Positions 8,648-17,029 of a stretch of 63,373 nt of DNA are shown in pieces; positions within the stretch are counted from its first letter, which is position 1; every line of letters begins with the position of its first letter. The notes below the pieces were generated by a model that had not been told where the DNA came from, made no database searches, and worked only from the letters and a program-made list of their open reading frames with translations. This DNA comes from an uncultured Eubacteriales bacterium (GTDB taxonomy: Bacteria; Bacillota; Clostridia; Peptostreptococcales; Anaerovoracaceae): the NCBI GenBank assembly GCA_902773835.1, contig CACYFZ010000006.1:1-63373 (forward strand). Reading direction: 5' to 3'. The translations under genes and the position numbers were made by a program.

Positions 8648-9559
8648 TTACTCAAAATATACTTTCTGAGCGTTGTTGTAATAGATATCCTCGAGTTCCT
8701 TCTCTGAGAAAGATCCTGATTTCTCAAGATAATCAGTCAAGTGCTCATAGCTGTCCTGAGTTGCAGCGAACGGAGCATCTGTACCCCACATCATTCTGTC
8801 GGTACCGATAATCTCTGCTGCTTCCTTAAGGTAATTAACTGTCTCAGGATAAGGATAAGCATCGCCGATAATCTTAGGCATAGCTGCGATATCGAACCAT
8901 ACATTAGCCTTCTTAAGCATCTGGAGTTCTCCCTTCCACTCTGCTTTTTTAGCTTCCATAGGAGCAAGAAGGTGGCAGATAACAACCTTCAGATCAGGGC
9001 ATCTGTCTGCAAGTCTCATCAGAGCTGCAGGCTGATGGCTCTCCATCATGATATCGCCGACATCAAGTGCCACAACGCCTTTGTTCTTCTCGATCAGCTT
9101 ATATATCTCCATCATTCTGTCGCCGGACAGATCGAAAGGATCGTGGCAGCCCATGAGTCCGCCGCCGGAGCTGACTTCAAACTTAACGAGGTGGAAGTGC
9201 TTTTCCTCGAGGAATCTCTCAAGTGCCGACATATGATCTGTGGCAAACGGATCAACCTCACAGGACGGGCAGAATCTCTCAGGATACTTCTCGAGAAGTT
9301 CCTCATGATAGATATTCTGGAAGCCGTACATGCTTCCGTTCATGAGCACGGCTTTTTCCACATCGTTCTTATCCATAATAGCCAATGCTTGCTCTGCAGT
9401 GAAATTCTCATCTCCGTATTCACCTGTTGTAGGAAGGAGCTGGAATACTTCACCGTTACCCCACTGAGCCTTGCCTCCGCCTACGGCGCGAAGCTCACCT
9501 CTTCTGCAGTAACCTGCGAGCACCTTAGCTAAATGTAAATGTGCATCAATCTTTTTCAT
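8648..9559 (-). CDS. Amidohydrolase (PF04909-type), possible lactonase
   Basis: A 303-aa TIM-barrel metal hydrolase of the amidohydrolase_2 family. The metal motif IDAHLHLAK is at the N-terminus, and MMWGTDAPF near the C-terminus carries the conserved aspartate. Known relatives include sugar-acid lactonases and decarboxylases. It lies between the ABC permease and kdgK, so a sugar-acid lactonase is a reasonable guess, not a demonstrated role. It has a normal length and no disruption. GAGG precedes the ATG. Confidence 0.8.
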   Translation of the reverse strand: MKKIDAHLHLAKVLAGYCRRGELRAVGGGKAQWGNGEVFQLLPTTGEYGDENFTAEQALAIMDKNDVEKAVLMNGSMYGFQNIYHEELLEKYPERFCPSCEVDPFATDHMSALERFLEEKHFHLVKFEVSSGGGLMGCHDPFDLSGDRMMEIYKLIEKNKGVVALDVGDIMMESHQPAALMRLADRCPDLKVVICHLLAPMEAKKAEWKGELQMLKKANVWFDIAAMPKIIGDAYPYPETVNYLKEAAEIIGTDRMMWGTDAPFAATQDSYEHLTDYLEKSGSFSEKELEDIYYNNAQKVYFE

Positions 9560-9594
9560 TATTATTCCTCGTTCCGATTATTCTGCTATTGCAG

Positions 9595-9618
9595 AGGAAA
9601 GCGCTTATGCGCTTTCCT
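9595..9618 (-). other. Intra-operon stem-loop around a stop codon
   Basis: AGGAAAGCGC and GCGCTTTCCT form a perfect 10-bp stem with a TTAT loop. The stop codon of the permease lies in the loop. There is no T run, so an mRNA 3'-end stabiliser or processing site is more likely than a terminator. Confidence 0.55.
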
Positions 9619-10606
9619 TTGCTGTGTCTTTTGTCTTTTTAAATTTCTTAACCTTCTTCTTGGACTGATCTGCGTGGTTCATAGCATCGAATGCAACAGC
9701 AACTACGATTACCAGACCCTTTACGAGACCTGCGTGTGTTGAAGGTACGGACATAAGATTAAGTCCATTGTTCAGAAGGCCCATCAGGACGGCACCGAAG
9801 ATAGCTCCCGGGAGAGTACCTTCACCACCGAGGAGTGATACTCCGCCGATAACGCCTGCTGTGATTACGTCGTTGGTATATCCTGCTCCCGTTGCAGCAG
9901 ATGCCTGCTGTGTCATGGAGGCGAGCACTACTCCGCCGAGTGCTGTTGTAAGACCTGAAACAACATAGCACATGATGGAAGCGCCTCTTACGTTGATACC
10001 GGAAATCTCCGATGCAACAGGGTTACCACCTACGGCATATACGTATCTTCCGAATACTGTCTTTCTGAGTACTGCCCAGCTCGCGAGTGCGATAATTGCC
10101 ATGAAGTAGACAGGAAGCGGGAATCCCAGAATCTTGAATGCTCCGATAGCTGTGAATGCAGGAGCGGTACAACTTACGATTTTGTTATTGGTCAGTACCA
10201 TTGCGAGTCCGAGGAAAATACTCTGAGTCGCGAATGTGACCAGGAACGCAGGTATATTGAACTTAGTGATTATCAGTCCGTGAATCGCACCGGCAAGTGC
10301 ACCTGTAACAAGTGCCGCAAGCACGCCCAGAAGGACGGCTCCTACTCCCCCTCCGAGCATGTTTGTAACAGATACAACCACTACTGCGGAAAGCGCACAC
10401 AGTGTCGCTATGGACAGGTCGATTCCTCCGATCAGGAAAACGAAGATTGTTCCGCTGACCATGATACCGATAACCGCTACCGACCAAAGTACATTACTGA
10501 AGTTGTCCAGTGAAAGGAACGCTTTAGGGCGCAGAATGGACAGAGCTATTACGAATGCGACGAGAATGATCGGTTTACTGTATTTACTCCAGTTAATTTT
10601 CTTCAT
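9605..10606 (-). CDS. Ribose-type ABC transporter permease 2
   Basis: A 333-aa membrane protein of the RbsC/BPD_transp_2 family with about eight to ten hydrophobic segments. Conserved parts include GGIDLSIATLCALSA and VGGNPVASEISGINV. It is the second of two different permeases around one ATPase, which suggests a heterodimeric membrane domain. An ATG at 10606 is preferred over a GTG three bases upstream, because AGGAGG is then 7 bases away. The C-terminus is lysine-rich (KKKVKKFKKTK), expected on the cytoplasmic side. Confidence 0.9.
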   Translation of the reverse strand: MKKINWSKYSKPIILVAFVIALSILRPKAFLSLDNFSNVLWSVAVIGIMVSGTIFVFLIGGIDLSIATLCALSAVVVVSVTNMLGGGVGAVLLGVLAALVTGALAGAIHGLIITKFNIPAFLVTFATQSIFLGLAMVLTNNKIVSCTAPAFTAIGAFKILGFPLPVYFMAIIALASWAVLRKTVFGRYVYAVGGNPVASEISGINVRGASIMCYVVSGLTTALGGVVLASMTQQASAATGAGYTNDVITAGVIGGVSLLGGEGTLPGAIFGAVLMGLLNNGLNLMSVPSTHAGLVKGLVIVVAVAFDAMNHADQSKKKVKKFKKTKDTAKESA

Positions 10607-10608
10607 CA

Positions 10609-12123
10609 CTATGCCTCCTCTTCTACGCCTTGTCCTGCAGCGAGTACCATGGACTGAGTAACTTCTACATTCTTGAATTCCTTAACGATATCTCCCTTTC
10701 TCATTACGAGAATTCTGTGGGAAACTCTGAGGAGCTCCTGAAGGTCTGATGTTACGACGATTACTGCAACGCCCTGCTTTGCGAGATCTTCAAGGATTCC
10801 GTAGATTTCGTCCTTAGCTCCGACGTCGATACCTGCTGTAGGCTCATCGACAATCAGGAGTTTCAGATCTCTCATCAGCCACTTACCGAGAACTACTTTC
10901 TGCTGGTTACCGCCGGACATAACGCCTACCTGCTTATCAGGGTCGTTAGGTCTGATGTCGATAGCCTCGATAGCTCTCTTACTCATCTCAAGCTCTGAAG
11001 CATCTGAGATGGCTCTTCCCTTCTTCTCTACTATATCGTAGTTGGTAAGAGCAACGTTTCTGGTAGTGGATAGCAGAGGGATGAATCCCTGGTTTCTTCT
11101 GTCTTCCGGAACAAATCCGATTCCGTTCTTGATACTGGCCTTAGGGTAGCACTCAAGCTTTTCTCCGTCGAGATAAACCTCTCCGGATTCAGCCTTATCC
11201 ACTCCGAAGATAGCACGTACAACTTCCGTACGTCCCGCACCTATCAGACCGCCGAGACCGAGGATTTCTCCCCTGTGTACCTGGAAGCTGATATTGCGGT
11301 ATCTGTCTGTTTTATCTGTAAGGTTTCTGACATCGAGTCTTACCTCAGCGTTTTCATCTGAGTGCAGCATCTTCTTGGATCCTGCGGACTCGTCTACAAC
11401 CTTACCGATCATCGTTTCGATAACCTTGGCCGGGATGATCTCATCCTTCTCAAGGACTGCGGCATTCTTACCGTCACGCAGGATGGTAAGTCTGTCAGAA
11501 AGCATATAAACTTCCTCAAGTCTGTGAGAAATGTAGATGATGGATACTCCCTCACTACGCAGAGTCTGGATAATCTTAAACAGCATCTCTGCTTCCTTAC
11601 CGGAAAGTGAAGCTGTAGGCTCGTCCATGATGAGCAGCTTGGAGTTCTGAGAAAGTCCCTTCAGAATCTCGATGAGCTGTCTCTGTCCGATACCGAGGTT
11701 CTCTACAACTGTTGTAGGTTTCAGCGGGAACTGATACTTGTCGATGAGTTCCTGCGTCATCTCATTCATCTTTTTATAGTCTATGATCTTTCCCTTGCGT
11801 GGCTCTCTGCCGAGGAATACGTTCTGTGCAACCGTCAGTGGCGGAATTACGGAAAGTTCCTGATAGATACATGCTACGCCGAGTTTCTGACAATCCTGAT
11901 AAGTATTGATCTCAACAGGCTGTCCTTCCCAATAGATCTGACCTTCGTCTTTTGAATATACGCCTGTGATGATTTTGATCAGTGTGGATTTACCTGCACC
12001 GTTCTCTCCCATCAAAGCGTGTACTTCACCGGCTTTCACTTCGAAGTGAACATCCTGAAGCACCGGAACGCCGGAAAAGCTCTTGTAAATATTTTTGGCT
12101 TCTAAAATAGTCTGTCCTGCCAT
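10609..12123 (-). CDS. Sugar ABC transporter ATPase, RbsA type
   Basis: A 504-aa protein with two fused ATPase domains, the standard carbohydrate-uptake-2 layout. Domain 1 has Walker A GENGAGKST (about residue 38) and Walker B LLIMDEPTAS. Domain 2 has a degenerate P-loop region GGLIGAGRTEVV, signature MSGGNQQKVVLGKWL and LLIVDEPTAG. The start overlaps the stop of permease 1 (TAATG) and has a strong AAGGAGG. The substrate is probably a uronate, judged only from the operon. Confidence 0.93.
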   Translation of the reverse strand: MAGQTILEAKNIYKSFSGVPVLQDVHFEVKAGEVHALMGENGAGKSTLIKIITGVYSKDEGQIYWEGQPVEINTYQDCQKLGVACIYQELSVIPPLTVAQNVFLGREPRKGKIIDYKKMNEMTQELIDKYQFPLKPTTVVENLGIGQRQLIEILKGLSQNSKLLIMDEPTASLSGKEAEMLFKIIQTLRSEGVSIIYISHRLEEVYMLSDRLTILRDGKNAAVLEKDEIIPAKVIETMIGKVVDESAGSKKMLHSDENAEVRLDVRNLTDKTDRYRNISFQVHRGEILGLGGLIGAGRTEVVRAIFGVDKAESGEVYLDGEKLECYPKASIKNGIGFVPEDRRNQGFIPLLSTTRNVALTNYDIVEKKGRAISDASELEMSKRAIEAIDIRPNDPDKQVGVMSGGNQQKVVLGKWLMRDLKLLIVDEPTAGIDVGAKDEIYGILEDLAKQGVAVIVVTSDLQELLRVSHRILVMRKGDIVKEFKNVEVTQSMVLAAGQGVEEEA

Positions 12124-13133
12124 TACTCAAGTCCCTCCTTTGCTCCTTCTTCTTTAGCTTTGCGATCCATGCGAGTCTTATATGTAGCATCGAAGATTAC
12201 GACTCCGATGATAATAGCTCCCTTGATTACATACTGGAACGCAGTGTTGATTGAAAGTTTACGGATTCCGTTTTCAAGTGTTGACATAAAGAGCGCACCG
12301 ATAAGTGTACCGATTACGTCTCCGGAACCTCCTGAAAGTGCAACACCGCCTACTACTGCGGATGCGATCGGGCTGAATTCGAAGTCCATGCCGATAGCAG
12401 TTGTAGCACTCTGAAGTCTTGCTGTAGTGAACACTGCACCGATAGCTACGAGACCACCGGTAATCATATAAGCTACGAGTCTTGTCTTAGCTACGTCAAT
12501 ACCGGAAAGTGTAGCAGCTTTCTTGCTTGCACCTACGGAATACAGATTTGTACCGTAGCGTGTATATTTCAAAACAATCTGTCCGAATACTACTACGATA
12601 ATCATAGCCATGATTACATAGTAGAATTTTCCGATGCCGCCGCCGAGCCACGTATAGTGAGAGTGGTTCATAGGCTGGCTCTTAATAACTCCGTTTGCGT
12701 CTTTAATAGCTATAATGTAAGTCAATGCTCTGAAGATACTCATTGTAGCGAGTGTAGCGATAAATTCAGGAACATTGAATTTTGCTACGATTACACCGTT
12801 AGCGTATCCGCACAGCAGCCCTACGATCATTCCCGCTAAGATCATTACCGGGAACGGCAGCAGAGTGTAAGCATAGATATTAGCCATAGTCATGCCTACC
12901 AGCGCCATCATACTTCCTGTGGAAAGATCGATTCCCGCCGTAATGATGATGTAAGTTACACCCACACCGATAATCGCAGGGACGGAAGCATCTCTGACTA
13001 CTTCGATAAGGTTGTCGAAGTTAAAGAATTTTCCGTGTCCCGCACCTGCGAGAATGGTGAACAGTATAACAAGTATCAGCAGCATTCCGATCGAAATCAG
13101 GCGCCTCATAGTTGTCTGATTCAACTGTTTCAC
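12123..13133 (-). CDS. Ribose-type ABC transporter permease 1
   Basis: A 336-aa RbsC-family membrane protein with several hydrophobic helices. It shows AGIDLSTGSMMALVG and VGASKKAATLSGIDV, which correspond to segments in permease 2 but differ clearly in sequence. Translation starts at GTG, 9 bases after AGGAGG. It lies between the binding protein and the ATPase, ending in a TAATG overlap with the latter. Confidence 0.92.
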   Translation of the reverse strand: MKQLNQTTMRRLISIGMLLILVILFTILAGAGHGKFFNFDNLIEVVRDASVPAIIGVGVTYIIITAGIDLSTGSMMALVGMTMANIYAYTLLPFPVMILAGMIVGLLCGYANGVIVAKFNVPEFIATLATMSIFRALTYIIAIKDANGVIKSQPMNHSHYTWLGGGIGKFYYVIMAMIIVVVFGQIVLKYTRYGTNLYSVGASKKAATLSGIDVAKTRLVAYMITGGLVAIGAVFTTARLQSATTAIGMDFEFSPIASAVVGGVALSGGSGDVIGTLIGALFMSTLENGIRKLSINTAFQYVIKGAIIIGVVIFDATYKTRMDRKAKEEGAKEGLE

Positions 13134-13162
13134 TTGTTTGTTCCTCCTCTAATAAACGTATA

Positions 13163-13188
13163 GGGCGGGGTTATTATAATCCCCGCCC
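13163..13188 (-). other. GC-rich stem-loop after the binding-protein gene
   Basis: GGGCGGGG and CCCCGCCC form an 8-bp stem over an AT loop in the gap between the binding protein and permease 1. No T run follows. Such hairpins commonly protect the upstream message, allowing excess binding protein; that role is inferred from placement. Confidence 0.6.
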
Positions 13189-13211
13189 ATGCATATTAAC
13201 CGTAATATGGA

Positions 13212-14255
13212 TTACCAGCGGTCTTCTTCAGCAATGTCTCCGACATTATCCTTTGTGACTACGATAGGCTCCATAATAACCTTAGGTGTAGCTGTGAGTA
13301 CTGTGTAATCATACTCAGATCCCATCATCAGCAATGCAATCTTAGCTGCTGTAGAACCTTCATCCCAGCTGTTTGTATAGATAGTTCCGGCCATGTCGCC
13401 GCTCTCGATCATAGCGAGTGCGTCCTTCTCACCGTCAGCTCCCCAGATGCAGATCTCGCCCTTTTTATTAGCGGACTGTGCAGCAAGTGCAGCACCCTCT
13501 GCCATAGCGTCGTTGATAGCGAATACGCCTGCGAGATCAGGATAGGACTGCAGGAATGAGTTCATTACTGTCATAGCTGTATCCTTCTGGAAAGAAGCGG
13601 ACTGTGCGTCTACGATTTCGATTCCGGAGTATTTCGCGATTGTGTCACGGAATCCCTTCTCGAGGTTATCTGTTCTCTCGAGTCCAGGTACACCCTGAAT
13701 GATAGCGATTTTACCCTTCTCGCCCATCTGCTCAGCCATCTTCTCAGCTGCCATACGACCACCGTCATAATCTACAGCCATTACGAGTGCGCTGTGGATT
13801 GTGTCGCTTGAGCAGTCAAGGTTAACTGTTACAACAGGAATACCTGCTTCTTCTGCCTGCTTTACACTTGGTGCAAGAGCAGTACCGTCTGAGCACTGAA
13901 GAATGATTGCGTTATAGCCCTGGTTGATGCAGTCTGTCATGATCTGAACCTGCTTCTCGGCAGATTCCTCAGCTCCGTAAGAATCAACCTTAATGTTGGA
14001 CCAGTTACTTGTTACTCTCTCGATACCTTCTTTCCAACCCTGGTTGTTAGGTGTCTTAATATCGTGAGCGATGTAAGCAATCTTAACTTCGTCTCCACCA
14101 TAAGGATCTACTTTTACTTTGCTGCTTGTTCCTCCAGCAGCCTGCCCGGAGCCTGCTCCGTCATCAGTTCTTGTTGTCTCTCCGCCAGCACATGCTGCAA
14201 GTGACATAATTGCCATGATAGCAATAAGCAAAAGTGCAATTCCTTTCCTTTTCAT
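13212..14255 (-). CDS. Sugar-binding lipoprotein of the ABC transporter
   Basis: A 347-aa periplasmic-binding-protein-like (RbsB/PBP1) lipoprotein. The N-terminus is a type II signal peptide with lipobox SLAAC, followed by a linker rich in G, T and S. The mature part begins around VKIAYIAHDIKTPNNQGW and contains GVFAINDAMAEGAALAA, typical of the family. AAAGGAGG precedes the ATG. It is the first gene of the transporter operon, directly behind the operator-covered promoter. Uronate binding is inferred from gene context. Confidence 0.92.
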   Translation of the reverse strand: MKRKGIALLLIAIMAIMSLAACAGGETTRTDDGAGSGQAAGGTSSKVKVDPYGGDEVKIAYIAHDIKTPNNQGWKEGIERVTSNWSNIKVDSYGAEESAEKQVQIMTDCINQGYNAIILQCSDGTALAPSVKQAEEAGIPVVTVNLDCSSDTIHSALVMAVDYDGGRMAAEKMAEQMGEKGKIAIIQGVPGLERTDNLEKGFRDTIAKYSGIEIVDAQSASFQKDTAMTVMNSFLQSYPDLAGVFAINDAMAEGAALAAQSANKKGEICIWGADGEKDALAMIESGDMAGTIYTNSWDEGSTAAKIALLMMGSEYDYTVLTATPKVIMEPIVVTKDNVGDIAEEDRW

Positions 14256-14334
14256 CTGTTAGCCTCCTTTAAATTCTTAATAAATGTCAATAGGGTTAAC
14301 TGTAATAACAAACGGATTAGTATAAACTTGCTTT

Positions 14335-14386
14335 GTTATCGTCGTCAGTATACCAGTATACTGGTTAGCTAATCAACCTAAATTTT
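14335..14386. promoter_or_regulatory. Second GntR-type operator and transporter promoter
   Basis: The palindrome ACCAGTATACTGGT recurs at 14352-14365. On the minus strand TTGATT-18 nt-TATACT straddles it and would drive the transporter operon. The flank ATCAACCTAAATTTT also matches the 7010 region. The regulator gene starts about 130 bases away on the plus strand, so autoregulation is possible. Confidence 0.8.
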
Positions 14387-14494
14387 TTTATTTTTACAAT
14401 TTATTTTTTTGTCGCCTCTTATGTTGACAATGCTCTTTAAATTTAGATAAACTATCTAATCAAAGATTTAATTTTTACTACATAGGAGTTGTTT

Positions 14495-15151
14495 ATGAAC
14501 ATGTCAGCTGCGCCTTTACAAGACCAGGCTTACGACATTCTTAAAGAGAAAATCCTTAACGATGAATTTGATCCTAACGAGATGTATTCCGAAACCAAAC
14601 TGGCCAAGGAGCTTTCAATATCTCGTACCCCTCTTCGAAACGCTCTTCGCGGACTCGAACAGGACGGATACATTATCATAGCACCAAGCCGCGGATTCAT
14701 GATTCGTTCTCTGGATAAAAAAGGACTTGTAGAGAGCATAGAAATAAGATCCGCTATCGAAGGCTACTGCGCTTTCAGGGTTGCGGGGGACGAATTAAAC
14801 AGAGATAAGAAGAATTTAATTTCTAATCTTGATGATATCCTCAAAGAAATGGAACTTCTCGTAAAAGAGTCAGGCCGTATAAAAGATTACACGAAGCTTG
14901 ATCACGCTTTCCATCTGGAAATACTTGAATACGTAGGTAACACCTTCCAACTTGCCGAGATTCAGAGAATATATTATCTGATGAGTAAAACTACAAGAGC
15001 CTCCTTGAAAATTGAGGGAAGGCTTAAGACAACCAACGAAGAACATAAGGCTATCTATAAAGCAATTAAAAACGGTAATCCTCACGAGGCGTATCAGTTG
15101 ATGATAGATCATCTTAAAACACCGCTTCAGATTTTGAACATCGAAGGATAA
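14495..15151 (+). CDS. GntR/FCD transcriptional regulator of uronate genes
   Basis: A 218-aa FadR-subfamily regulator. The N-terminal winged helix contains SETKLAKELSISRTPLRNALRGLEQ, split here across about residues 30-55, with the recognition helix SISRTPLRNAL. The C-terminal all-helical FCD domain holds the effector and usually a metal through Asp and His residues; ALDHAFH-like TKLDHAFHLEIL is seen. The ATG at 14495 is chosen because GGAG lies 6 bases upstream; an upstream in-frame TTG overlaps that site. It is divergent from the transporter operon and next to one of the two identical palindromes, so it is the likely local repressor, released by a uronate pathway intermediate. Confidence 0.88.
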   Translation: MNMSAAPLQDQAYDILKEKILNDEFDPNEMYSETKLAKELSISRTPLRNALRGLEQDGYIIIAPSRGFMIRSLDKKGLVESIEIRSAIEGYCAFRVAGDELNRDKKNLISNLDDILKEMELLVKESGRIKDYTKLDHAFHLEILEYVGNTFQLAEIQRIYYLMSKTTRASLKIEGRLKTTNEEHKAIYKAIKNGNPHEAYQLMIDHLKTPLQILNIEG

Positions 15152-15155
15152 TAGC

Positions 15156-15194
15156 AAAGTGCCCCGGAGACATCTCTCGCGGGGCACTTTTTCA
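15156..15194. terminator. Terminator after the GntR gene
   Basis: AAAGTGCCCCG (15156-15166) pairs with CGGGGCACTTT (15180-15190), followed by T on the plus strand. It separates gntR from the converging ade gene and may act for both. Confidence 0.85.
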
Positions 15195-15198
15195 CGCC

Positions 15199-16905
15199 CT
15201 ATTTTATGAATCCTCTTGATGTCGCTGATACCTGATACAGCCCTCTCGGTGTAACTCTGAGTTCCGGAATTACAGTCAGCGCCATGAATGACAATGTGAT
15301 AAACGGATCGAAGTCTTTTGAAACGCCCATTTTATAGGCCTTGTCTTTCATCTTCTTCAGCTTCTTGTCAACTTCCTCAAATCCTACATCCGTCATAAGA
15401 CCCATAATAGGCAGAGGCAAAGTCTCATATACCTTTCCGTTCTGTACTACAGTGTATCCGCCCTGAACGCGTGCGATTTCATTTACGGCCAGAGCGATAT
15501 CTCTGTCATTATCACCTATTACGATAATGTTATGTGAATCGTGAGATACCGAAGATGCGATGGCTCCTCCCTTTATGCCGTATCCTTTAGTAACTGCAAC
15601 GCCGATCTTACCTGTCTGGTGATGACGCTCTACGGCAGCAATCTTAAGATATCCGTCATGCGGTACGAAATTGTCTGTCTTCGGGAACGCCTTGAGGATA
15701 TCCTTTGTTGTTATCTGTCTGGCTTCCATTCCGATGACATGTGTTTTGGCACTTTTTATAGGAAGCGCGAAGTCAGCTTCTGTAAGTTTGCCGATTCTTA
15801 CTGTTTTCTTCAGTGCAGCCGGACACTTTTTAGGCTTCGGCTCTTCCGTTTCTTTCAGGCTCTTACCCTTGTGATATACATCGAGTATTTTGAAGCTCTT
15901 CAAGTTATTGAATATAACGAAGTCTGCCTGATATCCCGGTGCGATGGCGCCGAGGTGCTTTATACCATAACACTTAGCTGTATTGATAGTAGCCATCTTT
16001 ATGGCTTTTATAGGATCGAGTCCCAGTTCAACTGCCTTTCTGACGTTATATACGATATGTCCTTCTCTGATTATATCTTCGATGTGCTTATCATCGGTGC
16101 AGAATGAGAAGTGTTCGGTGTCGATTCCGGTCTTAACGATTCCCGAAACGATATCTTCAAGATTGTGTGCTGCAGAACCTTCCCTGACATGGACGTGAAT
16201 GCCTCGTCTCACCTCTTCGAGTGCATATTCAAAAGAAGAAGCCTCATGGTCAGTATCAACTCCGGCCAATTTGTATGCCGATAGCATTCTGTTTCCGAGG
16301 AATGGTGCATGTCCGTCTATTGTCAGATGATCAAAAAGTGCAAACTTTGCAAACATGCGAGGATCTGCATTAAGCACAGCCTCTGAATCCATTACTTCTC
16401 CGAGACCGAGAATACGAGGATTGCCCACGAAAGGATACATATCGTTTGCAGCGAACATACAGCCGTTATCATCTATGTCCGTAGCCGGTACACATGACGG
16501 AAGCATAACGAATACATTTGCCGGTGACTTCTCAGTCTGATCGAGTATGTAATTAACTCCGTCAGCTCCGGATACGTTACAAGCCTCATGCGGGTCTACG
16601 ATGAACGTAGTAGTTCCGTACTTGGCAGCTGTTCCGACAAGTTCTGCCGGAGATACCATGGTAGATTCAAGGTGAAGATGCGCATCTATGAATCCCGGTG
16701 CAATATAGGCGCCTTTTAAGTCAACGTGCTTCTTTCCTTTAACCGACTTGGAAACTCCGAGTATAACACCATCCTTTACTGCAACGTTTCCTTTTACAAC
16801 CTCTCCCGTAAATACGTCTACGGTTTTGCAGTTTTCAAATACGATATCCGCTTTAACCTTACCAAGCGCGGCAGGTGCCAGCTTTTTATATTGTTCGTAT
16901 TTCAT
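15199..16905 (-). CDS. ade: Adenine deaminase
   Basis: Hydrolyses adenine to hypoxanthine and ammonia. The 568-aa protein has the size and layout of the bacterial Ade family of the amidohydrolase superfamily. The metal motif is GFIDAHLHLESTMVSP (about residues 72-87), further conserved parts are TTTFIVDPHEACNVSG and HFSFCTDDKH, and the C-terminal Ade domain ends with TPRGLYQVS. GGGAGG precedes the ATG. It lies downstream of a purine permease on the same strand; a perfect hairpin separates the two. Hypoxanthine made here would feed the xanthine dehydrogenases encoded nearby. Confidence 0.94.
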   Translation of the reverse strand: MKYEQYKKLAPAALGKVKADIVFENCKTVDVFTGEVVKGNVAVKDGVILGVSKSVKGKKHVDLKGAYIAPGFIDAHLHLESTMVSPAELVGTAAKYGTTTFIVDPHEACNVSGADGVNYILDQTEKSPANVFVMLPSCVPATDIDDNGCMFAANDMYPFVGNPRILGLGEVMDSEAVLNADPRMFAKFALFDHLTIDGHAPFLGNRMLSAYKLAGVDTDHEASSFEYALEEVRRGIHVHVREGSAAHNLEDIVSGIVKTGIDTEHFSFCTDDKHIEDIIREGHIVYNVRKAVELGLDPIKAIKMATINTAKCYGIKHLGAIAPGYQADFVIFNNLKSFKILDVYHKGKSLKETEEPKPKKCPAALKKTVRIGKLTEADFALPIKSAKTHVIGMEARQITTKDILKAFPKTDNFVPHDGYLKIAAVERHHQTGKIGVAVTKGYGIKGGAIASSVSHDSHNIIVIGDNDRDIALAVNEIARVQGGYTVVQNGKVYETLPLPIMGLMTDVGFEEVDKKLKKMKDKAYKMGVSKDFDPFITLSFMALTVIPELRVTPRGLYQVSATSRGFIK

Positions 16906-16930
16906 ATTTTCCTCCCGTGTTTATAAATAA

Positions 16931-16962
16931 GGTCTTATCGCTCCGCGCGGAGCGATAAGACC
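16931..16962 (-). other. Perfect 15-bp hairpin in the ade leader
   Basis: GGTCTTATCGCTCCG and its exact complement are separated by only CG. It lies between the permease stop and the ade ribosome site. No T run follows on the minus strand, so this is a strong mRNA structure or an inefficient terminator. I see no purine riboswitch core next to it. Confidence 0.65.
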
Positions 16963-17029
16963 GATTAGTATTCTCTCTATTCAGATATTAGTACTATCCA
17001 TACCTATTATCAAGTTCCGTTGTTCTGAA

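Noticed and set aside
8741..9532. 263-codon plus-strand open frame
   Set aside because: Antisense to the amidohydrolase gene, which has the motif evidence.
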